From an uncultured Arthrobacter sp. (GTDB lineage: Bacteria; Actinomycetota; Actinomycetes; Actinomycetales; Micrococcaceae): DNA of 64,000 nucleotides. The notes under the pieces were generated by a model, which ran no database searches, was not told where the DNA came from, and saw only the letters and a list, made by a program, of their open reading frames with translations. Made by a program: the position numbers and the translations under genes. Shown piece by piece: positions 24,788 through 34,972 of this stretch; the stretch's first letter is position 1; every line of letters begins with the position of its first letter. The stretch lies in NCBI RefSeq assembly GCF_947493765.1, contig NZ_CANLSZ010000001.1:1-64000 (forward strand), written 5' to 3'.

Positions 24788-27466
24788 TCAACGATCCGCG
24801 ACCGCCGCGCGGACCGCCGACAGTGCGTCGGGGATGCGTGCGGGGTCGGCTCCGCCGCCCTGGGCGACGTCGTCCTTGCCGCCTCCGCCACCACCGAGGA
24901 TCGTCGCGGCCGTGCGCACCAGCGCCCCGGCCTTGATGCCGGTGCCGCGGGCACCCTCGTTCGTGGCGATGAGCACCAGCGGACGGTCCTGGGCGATGCC
25001 GGCGGCGGCCACCACGGCCGGCTCCGAGCCGAGGCGTCCGCGCAGGTCCAGCACGAGGGTGCGCAGTTCGTCGGCTCCGCCGATCTCGCCGGCGTCGTGC
25101 GCGATCACGCGGACGCCGTCGACGTCGACGGCGGTGTCCACGAGGGCTCCGGCCGCGGCGACGAGCTGCTCCCTGCGCAGCCGGTCGAGTTCCTTCTCGG
25201 CACCCTTGAGCCGGGTCAGTGTGGCCGCGAGGCGCTCGGGGAGCTGCACCGAGGGCACCTTGAGCATGTCGGAGAGCTCCGAGACCAGGGCACGCTCGGC
25301 GGCGAGGTGGCGGAAGGCGTCGAGCCCCACGAGGGCCTCCACGCGCCGGTTGCCCGAGCCCACCGACTGCTCGCCGAGCAGGGTGAGACTGCCGATGAGC
25401 GAGGTCGAGGCCACGTGCGTGCCGCCGCACAGCTCGCGGGAGAAGTCGGCGTTCATCTCGACGACGCGCACGGTGTCACCGTAGGCCTCACCGAAGAGCG
25501 CGGTGGCCCCGAGCTCCTTCGCGTCGGTGAGGGACATGATCTTCGTCTCGACCTCGTAGTTGTTGCGGATCGCGATGTTGGAGACCTCCTCGATCTCCGA
25601 GCGTGCCGCGGCGCTGATGCCCTCGCCCCAGGAGAAGTCGAAGCGCAGGTACCCGGCCTTATTGAACGAGCCGCGCTGCAGTGCCTCGGGGCCGAGGATC
25701 TCGTGCAGGGCCGCGTGGACGATGTGCGTGCCGGAGTGGGCCTGCTCCCCCGCGTGCCTGCGCTGGCGGTCGACGGCGGCCGTGACGGTGGCGCCCTGCG
25801 CCACCTCGCCCTCGCGGACGACGGCGCGGTGCACGCTCAGTCCCTTGAGGGGGCGCTGGACGTCGAGCACCTCGAGGACGAAGCCGTCGCCGGAGATGAG
25901 TCCGACGTCGGCCGCCTGTCCACCGGCCTCGGCGTAGAACGGGGTCTGGTCGAGGACCACCTCGATCTCGTCACCCTGCCGTGCACTCGGCACGGACTGC
26001 CCCTTCTCGAGGAGGCCGAGGATCACGGCCTCCGAGGTGAGCTCGTCGTAGCCGGTGAAGACGGTCTGGCCGCGTCCGAGCAGCTCGGTGAACACCGAGA
26101 GATCGGCGTGGCCGGCCTTCTTCCCGCGTGCGTCGGCCTGTGCACGTCGGCGCTGCTCCAGCATGAGGGACCGGAAGCCCTCCGCGTCGACGGAGAGACC
26201 TGCCTCCTCGGCCATCTCCAGCGTCAGGTCGATCGGGAACCCGTAGGTGTCGTGCAGGCTGAAGGCGTCCTCGCCGGACAGGGGCCGCTCCTCGGCGAGG
26301 GACTCCTTGACGGCCTCCTCCAGCCGCGCGGTGCCCGAGGCGATGGTCCGCAGGAACGCCTTCTCCTCGGCGTAGGCGATCCGGCTGATGCGCTCGAAAT
26401 CGGTCTCGACCTCCGGGTAGGACCCCCTCATGGCGTCGCGGGATGCCGGCAGCAGCTCGGGCAGGCAGGCCTTCTCCACGCCGAGCAGGCGCATGGCGCG
26501 CACGGCGCGCCGGATGAGGCGGCGCAGCACGTACCCGCGACCCTCGTTGGAGGGGCTCACGCCGTCGGCGATGAGGAGCAGGGACGAGCGGATGTGGTCG
26601 GCGACCACCCGCATGCGGACGTCGTCGGCGTGGTGCGGGTCGTCGGCGGACTCGGCGCTGGTGTAGGCCTTCCCGCTGAGCGCGGCGGCACGGTCGAGGA
26701 CGGGACGGACCTGGTCCGTCTCGTACATGTTCTCCACGCCCTGCAGGATCATCGCCAGGCGCTCGAGGCCCAGGCCCGTGTCGATGTTCTTCCTGGGCAG
26801 TTCGCCGAGGATCTCGAAGTCGTCCTTGCCGATCCCCTCGCCGCGCTGGTACTGCATGAAGACCAGGTTCCAGATCTCCACGTAGCGGTCGTCGTCTGCC
26901 TCCGGTCCGCCCTCCACGCCGTAGGCAGGGCCGCGGTCGTAGAAGATCTCGGAGCAGGGTCCGGCCGGACCGGGCTGCCCGGTGGACCAGTAGTTGTCCT
27001 TCTTGCCCATCTTCTGGATTCGCTCGGCCGGGACACCGATGGTGTCGCGCCAGATGGTCAGCGCTTCCTCGTCCTCGTGGTAGACCGTGATCCAGAGCCG
27101 CTCCGCGGGCAGACCGAAGCCGCCGTCGGCGACGCTGCTGGTCAGCAGCTCCCAGGCCATGCGGATCGCTTCCGCCTTGAAGTAGTCACCGAAGGAGAAG
27201 TTGCCGCACATCTGGAAGAACGTCCCGTGGCGGGCCGTCTTGCCCACTTCCTCGATGTCCCCGGTCCGGATGCACTTCTGGACGCTGACCGCCCGGTCGT
27301 AGGGAGCCTCCTCCCGCGCCGTGAGATAGGGGATGAACGGCACCATGCCGGCAACCGTGAACAGGAGGGAGGGGTCGGAGGACACGAGCGATGCCGAGGG
27401 CACCACGGTGTGACCGTTCTTCTCGAAGTAGCTCAGCCAGCGACTGGCGATCTCATGGGACTTCAT
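24788..27466 (-). CDS. alaS: Alanine-tRNA ligase
   Basis: An 892-residue class II synthetase charging tRNA-Ala. Motif 1-2 region is seen as HTVVPSASLVSSDPSLLFTVAGMVPF and GTFFQMCGNFSFGDYFK. The editing domain carries the HSGTHIVHAAL zinc/editing motif and the CGGTHVAS end. A C-terminal coiled-coil and DHH-like C-Ala domain ends with IKAGALVRTAATILGGGGGG. ATG 27466 follows AAGGA. It heads the alaS-ruvX-mltG-aro block, a conserved actinobacterial order. Start and length agree with the family. Confidence 0.96.
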   Translation of the reverse strand: MKSHEIASRWLSYFEKNGHTVVPSASLVSSDPSLLFTVAGMVPFIPYLTAREEAPYDRAVSVQKCIRTGDIEEVGKTARHGTFFQMCGNFSFGDYFKAEAIRMAWELLTSSVADGGFGLPAERLWITVYHEDEEALTIWRDTIGVPAERIQKMGKKDNYWSTGQPGPAGPCSEIFYDRGPAYGVEGGPEADDDRYVEIWNLVFMQYQRGEGIGKDDFEILGELPRKNIDTGLGLERLAMILQGVENMYETDQVRPVLDRAAALSGKAYTSAESADDPHHADDVRMRVVADHIRSSLLLIADGVSPSNEGRGYVLRRLIRRAVRAMRLLGVEKACLPELLPASRDAMRGSYPEVETDFERISRIAYAEEKAFLRTIASGTARLEEAVKESLAEERPLSGEDAFSLHDTYGFPIDLTLEMAEEAGLSVDAEGFRSLMLEQRRRAQADARGKKAGHADLSVFTELLGRGQTVFTGYDELTSEAVILGLLEKGQSVPSARQGDEIEVVLDQTPFYAEAGGQAADVGLISGDGFVLEVLDVQRPLKGLSVHRAVVREGEVAQGATVTAAVDRQRRHAGEQAHSGTHIVHAALHEILGPEALQRGSFNKAGYLRFDFSWGEGISAAARSEIEEVSNIAIRNNYEVETKIMSLTDAKELGATALFGEAYGDTVRVVEMNADFSRELCGGTHVASTSLIGSLTLLGEQSVGSGNRRVEALVGLDAFRHLAAERALVSELSDMLKVPSVQLPERLAATLTRLKGAEKELDRLRREQLVAAAGALVDTAVDVDGVRVIAHDAGEIGGADELRTLVLDLRGRLGSEPAVVAAAGIAQDRPLVLIATNEGARGTGIKAGALVRTAATILGGGGGGKDDVAQGGGADPARIPDALSAVRAAVADR

Positions 27467-27598
27467 GGGTGGATCCTTCGGTGGAGTGATCAGGGCGCGG
27501 CGGGAACCGCGGGCGTCCCCGGCGCCCGGCGGGTCCGACCCGCGGCTCCTGCCGGCGGAGCGGGGATGCACCCGGACGAGGCAGGTGCCGCCGGTGGA

Positions 27599-27901
27599 TC
27601 AGCGCAGTGAGCGCCGGGTGGGCGGGACGGCGGCGTCGGGGGTGACGACGGCGTCCCCGACAGCGGCGGGTGCCGCCGGCGCAGCGGGAACGTCCACGCC
27701 CAGGGCCGAGCGCAGGTCGTTCTCCCGCTCGGACATCGCCGAGCGGACGGCATCGGCGAAGTCCGCGATGCTGTCGCCGACCTGGCCCACCGCGCGGTTC
27801 AGGCCCTCGGGGCCGAGGGTGGACTTCGCCTGCGAGACCTTGCGCACCGCGACGACGCCGATGGTGATCCCGGCTGCGAGCCAGAAGACTCTTCTGATCA
27901 T
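27599..27901 (-). CDS. DUF6167-type small membrane-associated protein
   Basis: A 100-residue protein with one N-terminal membrane helix (RRVFWLAAGITIGVVAV), followed by a helical region (NRAVGQVGDSIADFADAVRSAMSERENDLRSAL) and an Ala/Pro/Val-rich tail. It lies between the DUF948 gene and alaS, the standard place of this family in Actinobacteria. No function is known. Transcribed with its neighbours: 23 bases after the DUF948 gene and 132 bases before alaS. Confidence 0.75.
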   Translation of the reverse strand: MIRRVFWLAAGITIGVVAVRKVSQAKSTLGPEGLNRAVGQVGDSIADFADAVRSAMSERENDLRSALGVDVPAAPAAPAAVGDAVVTPDAAVPPTRRSLR

Positions 27902-27924
27902 CGTTCTCTCCGTTCCAGTGGGGG

Positions 27925-28299
27925 CTAGCGGCTACGGCGCCGGCGCGCCGGTGAGGTCCGTCCGGCGAAGGCCGAGCGGACGCCGTAGGAGAACGCCGAT
28001 ACCTTGATGAGCGGTGCGCCGATCGTGGCCGCGACCAGGGATGACAGGGCGGAGATGTTGGCCGAGGCGTCGGAGACGTTCGAGGTGATGCCGTCGACGG
28101 TCCTGAGCTGCTGGTGCGTGGTGCTCACGGTGCTCGTGACCTCCTCGATCAGCGGCGTCGTCTCCTCCGTGACCGTCCGGATGGCCTTGCGGAGCTCGTC
28201 GAACACGCGGCCGAGCTTCCAGATCGGTACGGCGAGCAGCAGGACCAGGACGGCGAACACGCCAGCAGCTATCAGGCCCGCAATATCTCCACCTGACAT
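27925..28299 (-). CDS. DUF948 domain protein
   Basis: A 124-residue protein with one N-terminal membrane helix (IAGLIAAGVFAVLVLLLAVPIW) and a long amphipathic helix (FDELRKAIRTVTEETTPLIEEV) of the DUF948 type, resembling chemotaxis-receptor coiled coils. It ends in an Arg-rich tail. ATG follows AAAGGAG. Similar genes lie upstream of alaS in many Actinobacteria; the role is unknown, possibly a membrane-bound coiled-coil scaffold. Confidence 0.8.
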   Translation of the reverse strand: MSGGDIAGLIAAGVFAVLVLLLAVPIWKLGRVFDELRKAIRTVTEETTPLIEEVTSTVSTTHQQLRTVDGITSNVSDASANISALSSLVAATIGAPLIKVSAFSYGVRSAFAGRTSPARRRRSR

Positions 28300-28375
28300 G
28301 GGCGGTCTCCTTTACGCAGGGGTGGCCTCATGGCGAGGCCGGGCATGGGGATTTCTTGCTCTTAGTACCTTACAG

Positions 28376-28412
28376 AAGGAAGAGCCCGCGGCAGTGCCGC
28401 GGGCTCTTCCTT
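28376..28412. terminator. Terminator after rpsD
   Basis: A 15-base perfect stem (arms begin GGAAGAGCCCGCGG and end CCGCGGGCTCTTCC) with a 3-base loop, 48 bases past the rpsD stop on the minus strand. It separates rpsD from the DUF948/alaS operon. The T-tract is weak. Confidence 0.75.
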
Positions 28413-28460
28413 CACAGGCCGGTCCGGTGGCCGATCAGGCGCCGGACCGGATGCGGTCTA

Positions 28461-29087
28461 TCAGCGGGCGTAGTACTCGACGACGAGCTGCTCTTCGCAG
28501 GTCACGGGGACCTCGGAGCGCTTCGGGCGACGCACGAGGCGGGCCTGGAGCTTGTCGAGCTGGACGTCCAGGTAGCCGGGGACGGCGGGGAGGACGTCGC
28601 GGTGCGCACCGGCGGCGGCCACCTGCAGCGGGACCATGGTCTCGCTGCGGCTGTGCACGTGGATGAGCTGACCCTCGGCGACCCGGAAGGACGGACGGTC
28701 CACGCGTGCGCCGTCGACCATGATGTGACGGTGCACGATCAGCTGGCGGGCCTGGGCGCTGGTCCGGGCGAAGCCGGCGCGCAGCACGAGCGCGTCGAGG
28801 CGCATCTCGAGCAGCTCGATGAGGTTCTCACCGGTCAGTCCTGCCGTGCGGCGGGCTTCCTCGAAGATACGGGCCATCTGGGCTTCGCGGATGTTGTACT
28901 GGGCGCGCAGCCGCTGCTTCTCGCGCAGACGGACGGCGTAGTCGCTGTCCTGCTTGCGGCGCGCGCGGCCGTGCTGGCCCGGCGCGTAGGGCCGGCGCTC
29001 GAGGTACTTCTCTGCCTTAGGAGTCAAAGCGATGCCGAGGGCTCGCGAGATGCGGACCTTCCGACGGGCACGTGTGTTGTTGGCCAC
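28461..29087 (-). CDS. rpsD: 30S ribosomal protein S4
   Basis: A 208-residue primary 16S rRNA-binding protein that nucleates 30S assembly and helps translational accuracy. The S4 RNA-binding domain is seen in RLDALVLRAGFARTSAQARQLIVHRHIMVDG; the N-terminus RRKVRISRALG and C-terminus VPVTCEEQLVVEYYAR are typical. The GTG at 29087 follows AAAGG and gives the standard length. It stands alone rather than in the alpha operon, as usual in Micrococcaceae, which lack linkage to rpoA. Confidence 0.96.
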   Translation of the reverse strand: MANNTRARRKVRISRALGIALTPKAEKYLERRPYAPGQHGRARRKQDSDYAVRLREKQRLRAQYNIREAQMARIFEEARRTAGLTGENLIELLEMRLDALVLRAGFARTSAQARQLIVHRHIMVDGARVDRPSFRVAEGQLIHVHSRSETMVPLQVAAAGAHRDVLPAVPGYLDVQLDKLQARLVRRPKRSEVPVTCEEQLVVEYYAR

Positions 29088-29354
29088 GTCTACCTTTCGA
29101 TGTTTTCGCGGCGAAGAGACGTCAGCCCCGAGGGCGTCGGTACTTCCTGGTGTCGCTGGCCTCCACTTGCGGAGAGCCGGGATTGGCCGCTTCCCGGTAC
29201 TACAGTCCGTCGCGACCCTGGCCACCCCCCGGGCCGCGGGACGGATCCTGCGGCGATGTCGGGGAGACGGCTGGTACACGACGACTTGCCAGTCAGCGTC
29301 CAATGCTAGCAGTCACGCGGAGGGGCCACCGAATCGCTCCCCGCTGCCGGCTCG

Positions 29355-30785
29355 CTACCTCCCACGGATGATGCGGCGCAGGCGCGAGAGCCGCGCGGCG
29401 ATGTCCCGTTCGGCTCCCCGGTCCGTCGGCTCGTAGTAGTTGCGCTCGGCGAGATCGTCCGGTGCGTACTGCTGCGTGGCGATCCCGTGGGGTTCGTCGT
29501 GGGAGTACGTGTAGCCCTTCCCGTGTCCGAGCTGCGAGGCCCCGGGGTAGTGGGCGTCGCGCAGATGTGCGGGGATGCCCTGCCCGCGGCCTGCCCGTAC
29601 GTCCGCGACGGCCGCATTGATGCCGTTGTAGGCGGCGTTCGATTTCGGGGCGGTGGCGATGTGCACCACGGCCTCCGCGAGGATGATGCGGGCCTCGGGC
29701 ATGCCCACGAGCTGCACCGCCTGGGCGGCCGCGACGGCGGTCTGCAGCGCCGTGGGATCCGCCATCCCCACGTCCTCTGAGGCGGAGATCATGAGCCGGC
29801 GGGCGATGAACCGGGGGTCCTCCCCTGCCTCGAGCATCCTGGCCACATAGTGTAGTGCGGCGTCGACGTCCGATCCGCGCAGCGACTTGATGAACGCGCT
29901 GGCGATGTCGTAGTGCTGGTCCCCCGCCCTGTCGTAGCGCAGGGCGGCCACATCCACCGCCTTCTCCGCGTGCTCGAGCGTGACGAGGGCGGGAAGGAAA
30001 TCCTCACTGTCCTCGTCCTCCGGCGGCCCGGCCGGATCGGCGGCTGGACCGGGGCCCTGGTCCGAGCGGGCGACGCCGGCTGCGGCCTCGAGCGCCGTCA
30101 GTCCCCGCCGGGCGTCGCCGGCCGCCAGGCGGACGAGGTGCTCCAGTGCCTCGTCGGAGACCTCGACCGAGCCCGCCAGCCCGCGCTCGTCGTCGACGGC
30201 TCTCTGCAGCAGGCCGCGGATGTCGGCCTCGTCGAGTGGCCGGAGCGTCTGCAGCAGCGAGCGGGACAGCAGGGGCGAGACGACGGAGAACGACGGGTTC
30301 TCGGTGGTCGCGGCGATCAGCACCACCCACCCGTTCTCCACGCCGGGCAGCAGGGCGTCCTGCTGGGCCTTGTTGAAGCGGTGGATCTCGTCGAGGAACA
30401 GGACCGTGGTCTGGCGGTACAGGTCACGGGTGGTCAGGGCCTCGTCCATGACGCGGCGCACGTCCTTGACCCCCGCGGTGATCGCGGAGAGCTCCACGAA
30501 CGTGCGTCCCTGGCCGCGCGCGATGACGTGAGCGAGGGTGGTCTTGCCGGTGCCGGGAGGCCCCCAGAGGATCACCGACGACGGAGCGGCATGCGCTCCG
30601 GGATCCTGTTCGCCGGCGAGGGTGCGCAGCGGCGAGCCGCGGCCCAGCAGGTGCTGCTGGCCCACCACCTCGTCCAGGGAACGCGGCCGCATCCTCACGG
30701 CCAGGGGGCTGCGCGGCCCGCCGGCGGCGCGTCCCGGTGAGGCGGGGCCGTCGTCCTCCGCTGCTGCGCTGAAGAGATCATTCAC
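29355..30785 (-). CDS. rarA: Replication-associated recombination protein A (MgsA)
   Basis: A 476-residue AAA+ ATPase of the clamp-loader group that acts at stalled forks. Walker A is GPPGTGKTT, Walker [12 protein letters not shown], sensor 1 AATTENPSF, and the RarA C-terminal tetramerisation region includes [26 protein letters not shown], then [14 protein letters not shown] chose GTG 30785 (VNDLFS); GTG 30794 is possible and has AGGAG 11 bases upstream. A short acidic Pro/Ala-rich insertion ([21 protein letters not shown]) interrupts the middle. It is divergent from the acVLRF1 gene. Confidence 0.92.
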   Translation of the reverse strand: MNDLFSAAAEDDGPASPGRAAGGPRSPLAVRMRPRSLDEVVGQQHLLGRGSPLRTLAGEQDPGAHAAPSSVILWGPPGTGKTTLAHVIARGQGRTFVELSAITAGVKDVRRVMDEALTTRDLYRQTTVLFLDEIHRFNKAQQDALLPGVENGWVVLIAATTENPSFSVVSPLLSRSLLQTLRPLDEADIRGLLQRAVDDERGLAGSVEVSDEALEHLVRLAAGDARRGLTALEAAAGVARSDQGPGPAADPAGPPEDEDSEDFLPALVTLEHAEKAVDVAALRYDRAGDQHYDIASAFIKSLRGSDVDAALHYVARMLEAGEDPRFIARRLMISASEDVGMADPTALQTAVAAAQAVQLVGMPEARIILAEAVVHIATAPKSNAAYNGINAAVADVRAGRGQGIPAHLRDAHYPGASQLGHGKGYTYSHDEPHGIATQQYAPDDLAERNYYEPTDRGAERDIAARLSRLRRIIRGR

Positions 30786-30887
30786 GCGCTCCACGTTACT
30801 GTGGGCTCCTGAGGACGCCCGCGCCACTGTGGGCCCCTGACGACGCCCGCTCCGGAGTGCCCGGCAGCCGACCACGAAGGACACGCC

Positions 30888-31673
30888 ATGGACCGCACCA
30901 GATCGGTCCTCGTCGAAGCACACCGCCTCGAGGGCTGGCTCAGCCGCTTCGAGGTGCGCAACGGCCCCTACACCGTGAACCCGAACCCGGACCCGGCCCA
31001 GGACACAGACCCGAATCAGGACACGGACCCGGACCAGGACACGGGCACGCGCCCCGGGGCCCCGGTGCGCATCACCGCCGCCAACGGCTGCACCGCAGTG
31101 CTGACACCCCCGCTGCCCGCCGGTGCCGACGTCAGTACATCGCTGCGGCCGCAGCAGCAGGACGGTCCCGACGCCGCTCCGGGATCGGTGTCCCGAAGCG
31201 GCGGCCACGGAGCCGGGCTGGCGGCGACACTGCTGGGACGTGTGGATCTCGCTCTCCCCGTGGGCCTGCTCCTGATCCGCCGCGGCGGCTACTCGGTGGG
31301 TGTGGCCCGGGAGGGGCGGATCGTGGCCTCCAAGACCGGCACGCGCTACGTCCAGGGCAGGACGGCGGCCGGCGGCTGGTCGCAGCAGCGGTTCGCCCGC
31401 CGGCGGGCGAACCAGGCGGCGGGCCTCGTGGAGGAGACCGCGGGACGCGCGGCTGCACTCTTCGCGGCGCACCCGCCGGCCCTGCTGCAGCTCGGCGGGG
31501 ACAGGACCCTCGCCGGTCAGGTCCTGGCGGAGCCGGTCCTCCGGACCTGGACGGGGCTGCCGCGGACGCCCTTCCTGACGGTCCAGGATCCCCGGTACGC
31601 CGTGCTCGAGGACGCCGGGCGCTCGGCACTCTCGGTCCGCATCACCGTCACCGACCCGGTGGCCGACGGCTGA
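30888..31673 (+). CDS. acVLRF1-family peptidyl-tRNA hydrolase
   Basis: A 261-residue actinobacterial relative of the Vms1/eRF1-like release factors, which free nascent chains from stalled 60S/50S subunits. The hallmark is the loop [12 protein letters not shown] at about residues 155-166, after KTGTRYVQ, with the Gln that stands in for the GGQ of release factors. The preceding [13 protein letters not shown] strand is typical. Between residues 31 and 53 there is a repetitive Asp/Pro/Gln/Thr insertion that looks recent. ATG follows GAAGGA. Role in quality control is inferred from the family. Confidence 0.8.
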   Translation: MDRTRSVLVEAHRLEGWLSRFEVRNGPYTVNPNPDPAQDTDPNQDTDPDQDTGTRPGAPVRITAANGCTAVLTPPLPAGADVSTSLRPQQQDGPDAAPGSVSRSGGHGAGLAATLLGRVDLALPVGLLLIRRGGYSVGVAREGRIVASKTGTRYVQGRTAAGGWSQQRFARRRANQAAGLVEETAGRAAALFAAHPPALLQLGGDRTLAGQVLAEPVLRTWTGLPRTPFLTVQDPRYAVLEDAGRSALSVRITVTDPVADG

Positions 31674-31765
31674 CCGCAGTGCACCGGTCGGCCAACGGAT
31701 CGGTCGGTACAACTGATCAGCAAGGCTGACGGACGCTGCCGGACGCTGCCGGCCACCGCGCGGAA

Positions 31766-32419
31766 TCAGCTCGCGGCGGCAGCCGTCCGGAGGGACTCGA
31801 TGGCGGCGGCGGCGTCGTCCGCTCCGTACACGGAGGAGCCGGCCACGAACACCGTGGCCCCGGCGTCCGCGGCCCGTCGGATGGTCTCTGCCGTGATGCC
31901 GCCGTCCACCTGGATGACCAGGGGAAGATCCGCGCCACGGATGGCCCCGGCGGCCCTGCGGATCTTCGGCAGCGTGAGATCGAGGAAGCTCTGCCCGCCG
32001 AAGCCGGGCTCCACCGTCATCACCAGGAGCATGTCGAGTTCCGCCAGCATGTCCAGGAACGGTTCCACGGGCGTGGCCGGCCGCAGGGCCATGCCAGCCC
32101 GGGCTCCGGCGTCGCGCAGCTCGCGCGCCAGCTTCACCGGTGCTGCCGCCGCCTCCGCGTGGAAGGTCACCGACGCCGCTCCCGCCTCGGCGTACTGCGG
32201 CGCCCAGCGGTCGGGGTCCTCGATCATGAGGTGCACGTCGAGCGGCAGCGGACTCACCTCCTGGATCCGCTGCACCACCGGGAGCCCGAGGGTCAGGTTC
32301 GGCACGAAGTGGTTGTCCATGACATCCACGTGCACGGCGTCGGCGGAGCTGATGCGGTGCAGTTCCGACTCCAGATTGGCGAAGTCCGCGGAGAGGATGC
32401 TCGGGTTGATGCGCGTCAC
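31766..32419 (-). CDS. rpe: Ribulose-phosphate 3-epimerase
   Basis: A 217-residue TIM-barrel metalloenzyme interconverting ribulose 5-phosphate and xylulose 5-phosphate in the pentose phosphate pathway. Signatures are [14 protein letters not shown], the metal-site [15 protein letters not shown] (with His and Asp), [10 protein letters not shown], and [12 protein letters not shown] with the phosphate-binding VDGGI. GTG 32419 follows AAAGGA. It lies 43 bases after rsmB in the def-fmt-rsmB-rpe order. Confidence 0.95.
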   Translation of the reverse strand: MTRINPSILSADFANLESELHRISSADAVHVDVMDNHFVPNLTLGLPVVQRIQEVSPLPLDVHLMIEDPDRWAPQYAEAGAASVTFHAEAAAAPVKLARELRDAGARAGMALRPATPVEPFLDMLAELDMLLVMTVEPGFGGQSFLDLTLPKIRRAAGAIRGADLPLVIQVDGGITAETIRRAADAGATVFVAGSSVYGADDAAAAIESLRTAAAAS

Positions 32420-32462
32420 TGTGATTCCTTTCTCGTGCCTGCGGGAGAGCTGCCGCGAGGCC

Positions 32463-34025
32463 TCAGGGGGTCCTGCGGAGCAGGGCGAGATACATGGCAT
32501 CCGTGCCGTGGACATGGGGCCAGAGCTGCGCGCTCGTCCCGTGCCCGGCCTGCAGCGGGCCGCCGATGCTCACGGCATCGAGCGCGGCCCCCGCATCCAG
32601 GCGCTCGAACTCGGGGCGCTTGCGCAGACAGTCGTCCACGACGGCGTCCGTCTCCGCGTGGTGCGGCGAACAGGTCACGTACGCGACCACACCGCCGGGC
32701 GCGACGGCGTCGAGGGCGGAGGTCAGCAGGTCGCGCTGGAGGGGTGCGAGGTCCACGAGATCGGCGGGCCGCCGCCGCCAGCGGGACTCCGGTCGACGCC
32801 GGAGCGCACCGAGCCCGGTACAGGGTGCATCCACGAGCACGCGGTCGTAGCTGCCCGGCTCCTCCCGGCCCACGTCCCGGCCGTCCCCCACCCGGACCGT
32901 CCAGGATTCCTCCGGCAGGGGGCGCAGCGCCTGCCGCACCAGCTGGGCGCGGTGCTCGATCGGCTCGTTCGCCACCACGTGGACGCCGGTGTCCTGCCCG
33001 AGCGCGGAGAGCAGGGCGGTCTTCCCGCCCGGTCCGGCGCAGAGATCGAGCCAGCGCTCCGGAGCGGTGCCGGCCACCTCGACGGCGGCGAGGGCGCGGG
33101 CCACCAGTTGCGAGCCGGAGTCCTGCACGCGGAGGGTGCCCGTGCCGATGCCGGGGAGCCTGCTGATGTCACCGCCCGCGTAGTAGGCCGAGCCGGGGGC
33201 CAGGCGTCCGGGCTCCGCGCCGTCGTCGAGCACCTCCTCGAGCGTCCCGAGCCCCGGCAGCGCCACGAGATGCACGAGCGGCGCGGCGTTGTCGGCGGCG
33301 AGCAGGCTGTCCAGCTCCGCGACGTCGCGCCCGTGGGCCACGAGTGCCTGGCGGAAGGCGCGGACGATCCACTCCGGGTGGCTGTGGGTCAGGGAGGCGA
33401 TGGCGACGGGGTCCGTCAGTCCGGTGACCAGTTCGTCGATCCAGCCCTGGAGATCGCGCGCACTCACCTTGCGGAGCACGGCATTCGCGAGGGACGAGGG
33501 ACCTGCCCCGATCACGGCCCGGACCAGCCCGACGGTCTGGTCGAGTGCGGCGTGCGCCGGCACGCGCATGGCGAGCAGCTGGTGCACCCCGATCCGCAGG
33601 GCGTCCAGCACGGCGGGGTCCAGTTTGCCGAGGGGCCTGTCCACGCACCGGGCGAGGACGGCGTCGTAGGTCCCCTGACCTCGCAGCGCCCCGTAGGTGA
33701 GCTCCGTGGCGAAGCCGGCGTCGCGGCGGTCGAGCCGGTGCCTGCGGATGCTCAAGGGCAGGACCAGATTGGCGTAGGCGTCGTCCGCGGCGACCGCCCG
33801 CAGCACCTCGAACGCCACGAGGCGTGCTGGATCGGCGCGGCGTGTGCGCTGCGACGGCGCTGCCTCGGAGAACTGCCGCTGCCCGCCACGATTGCGTTCG
33901 CGGCCCTGGTCGTCGCGGCGGCGATGGCCTCCCTGCGCCCGGCCCCCGGTCCTGCCCGGCTCCCCCGCTCGTCGCGGACGGCCGCCGTCCCGTGACCCGC
34001 TGCCGGATCCTGCGCTTCCCGTCAT
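32463..34025 (-). CDS. rsmB: 16S rRNA (cytosine-C5) methyltransferase RsmB (Sun/Fmu family)
   Basis: A 520-residue enzyme methylating a cytosine of 16S rRNA (C967 in E. coli numbering). An Arg/Gly-rich N-terminal extension (about 70 residues) precedes the NusB-like domain ([22 protein letters not shown]). The SAM site is [18 protein letters not shown], and the two cysteines of the family are in VDAPCTGLG and VTCSPHHAE. The basic extension is common in Actinobacteria and may help RNA binding. The ATG at 34025 overlaps the fmt stop by 4 bases (ATGA). Confidence 0.92.
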   Translation of the reverse strand: MTGSAGSGSGSRDGGRPRRAGEPGRTGGRAQGGHRRRDDQGRERNRGGQRQFSEAAPSQRTRRADPARLVAFEVLRAVAADDAYANLVLPLSIRRHRLDRRDAGFATELTYGALRGQGTYDAVLARCVDRPLGKLDPAVLDALRIGVHQLLAMRVPAHAALDQTVGLVRAVIGAGPSSLANAVLRKVSARDLQGWIDELVTGLTDPVAIASLTHSHPEWIVRAFRQALVAHGRDVAELDSLLAADNAAPLVHLVALPGLGTLEEVLDDGAEPGRLAPGSAYYAGGDISRLPGIGTGTLRVQDSGSQLVARALAAVEVAGTAPERWLDLCAGPGGKTALLSALGQDTGVHVVANEPIEHRAQLVRQALRPLPEESWTVRVGDGRDVGREEPGSYDRVLVDAPCTGLGALRRRPESRWRRRPADLVDLAPLQRDLLTSALDAVAPGGVVAYVTCSPHHAETDAVVDDCLRKRPEFERLDAGAALDAVSIGGPLQAGHGTSAQLWPHVHGTDAMYLALLRRTP

Positions 34026-34972
34026 ACGAACACCAGCTCTCCGCGCGCTGCCGCGCCTCGTGCCCAGTCGAGGGCATCCATCATCTTCTTGCCCGCCGGC
34101 TGGAGGCGTCCCAGCCGGACAGGCTGCGAGCCCGTGCCCACGAGGACGTCCCGGCCGTCCACGCGGAGCACCCCGGCCGCCGGGGCGTCCCCGGGTGGAG
34201 TGGTTCCGTCGGTGGCCGCTGCGGCCGCGGTGTCCGTGACCGGCCCGAGCTTCACGCGCTGGCCGTCGAGCGTCGTCCACGCGCCCGGCTCCGGCGTCAC
34301 GGCGTTGATGCGGCGTCGTACGGCGACCGCCGGCAGGGACCAGTCGATCCGCGCGTCATCGATCGTGAGCTTCGGCGCGACACTCGGCTCACCGGCCTGC
34401 GGTGTGGGCGTGAGCTGCCCTGCATCCATCCCGGAGAGCGTCTGCACGAGCAGGACGGCGCCGCTGCGCGAGAGACTCCCGAGCACCTCACCGCTCGTGG
34501 CCGAGGGCTCGAGCGTCTGGGTCATCACGCCGAGGACCGGGCCCGTGTCGAGGCCCTCCTCGAGAAGGAACGTCGTCGCGCCCGCCACGTCGTCCCCGGC
34601 CAGGACCGCGTGCTGCACGGGGGCCGCGCCCCGCCACGCCGGGAGGACCGAGAAGTGCAGATTGACCCAGCCGAGGCGGGGCACCACCAATGCGGCCGGC
34701 GGCACGATGCCCCCGTACGCGACGATCGCGGCTGCGTCGAGGTCGAGTCGTCCAAGTTCGGCGACCAGCTCGGGCGTGAAGCGGTTGGCCTTCAGGACGG
34801 GCAGCCCCAGCTCGTCCGCTGCGGCGGCGACGGCGCTGGGCGTGAGGATCCTCCGCCGCCCGAGCGGCGCGTCGACGCGCGTGAGGACGGCCGCGACGTC
34901 GAAGCCGGCGTCGACGAGAGCGCGGAGCGACGGCACGGCGACCTCGGGCGTCCCCGCGAAGAGGATCCTCAC
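34022..34972 (-). CDS. fmt: Methionyl-tRNA formyltransferase
   Basis: A 316-residue enzyme formylating initiator Met-tRNA. The N-terminal domain has MRILFAGTPEVAVPSLRAL, the catalytic Asn in NLHFSVLPAWRGAAPVQHAVLAGD (also with catalytic His) and TGPVL (Asp). The C-terminal tRNA domain includes INAVTPEPGAWTTL. Coupled by 4-base overlaps with def upstream and rsmB downstream, the usual def-fmt-rsmB arrangement. Confidence 0.95.
   Translation of the reverse strand: MRILFAGTPEVAVPSLRALVDAGFDVAAVLTRVDAPLGRRRILTPSAVAAAADELGLPVLKANRFTPELVAELGRLDLDAAAIVAYGGIVPPAALVVPRLGWVNLHFSVLPAWRGAAPVQHAVLAGDDVAGATTFLLEEGLDTGPVLGVMTQTLEPSATSGEVLGSLSRSGAVLLVQTLSGMDAGQLTPTPQAGEPSVAPKLTIDDARIDWSLPAVAVRRRINAVTPEPGAWTTLDGQRVKLGPVTDTAAAAATDGTTPPGDAPAAGVLRVDGRDVLVGTGSQPVRLGRLQPAGKKMMDALDWARGAAARGELVFV

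Noticed and set aside
25097-27610. Very long open frame on the plus strand opposite alaS (over 800 codons)
   Set aside because: It is antisense to the well-conserved alaS, and its translation is low-complexity and Leu/Gly/Val/His-rich with no family; long shadow frames are expected in high-GC DNA.
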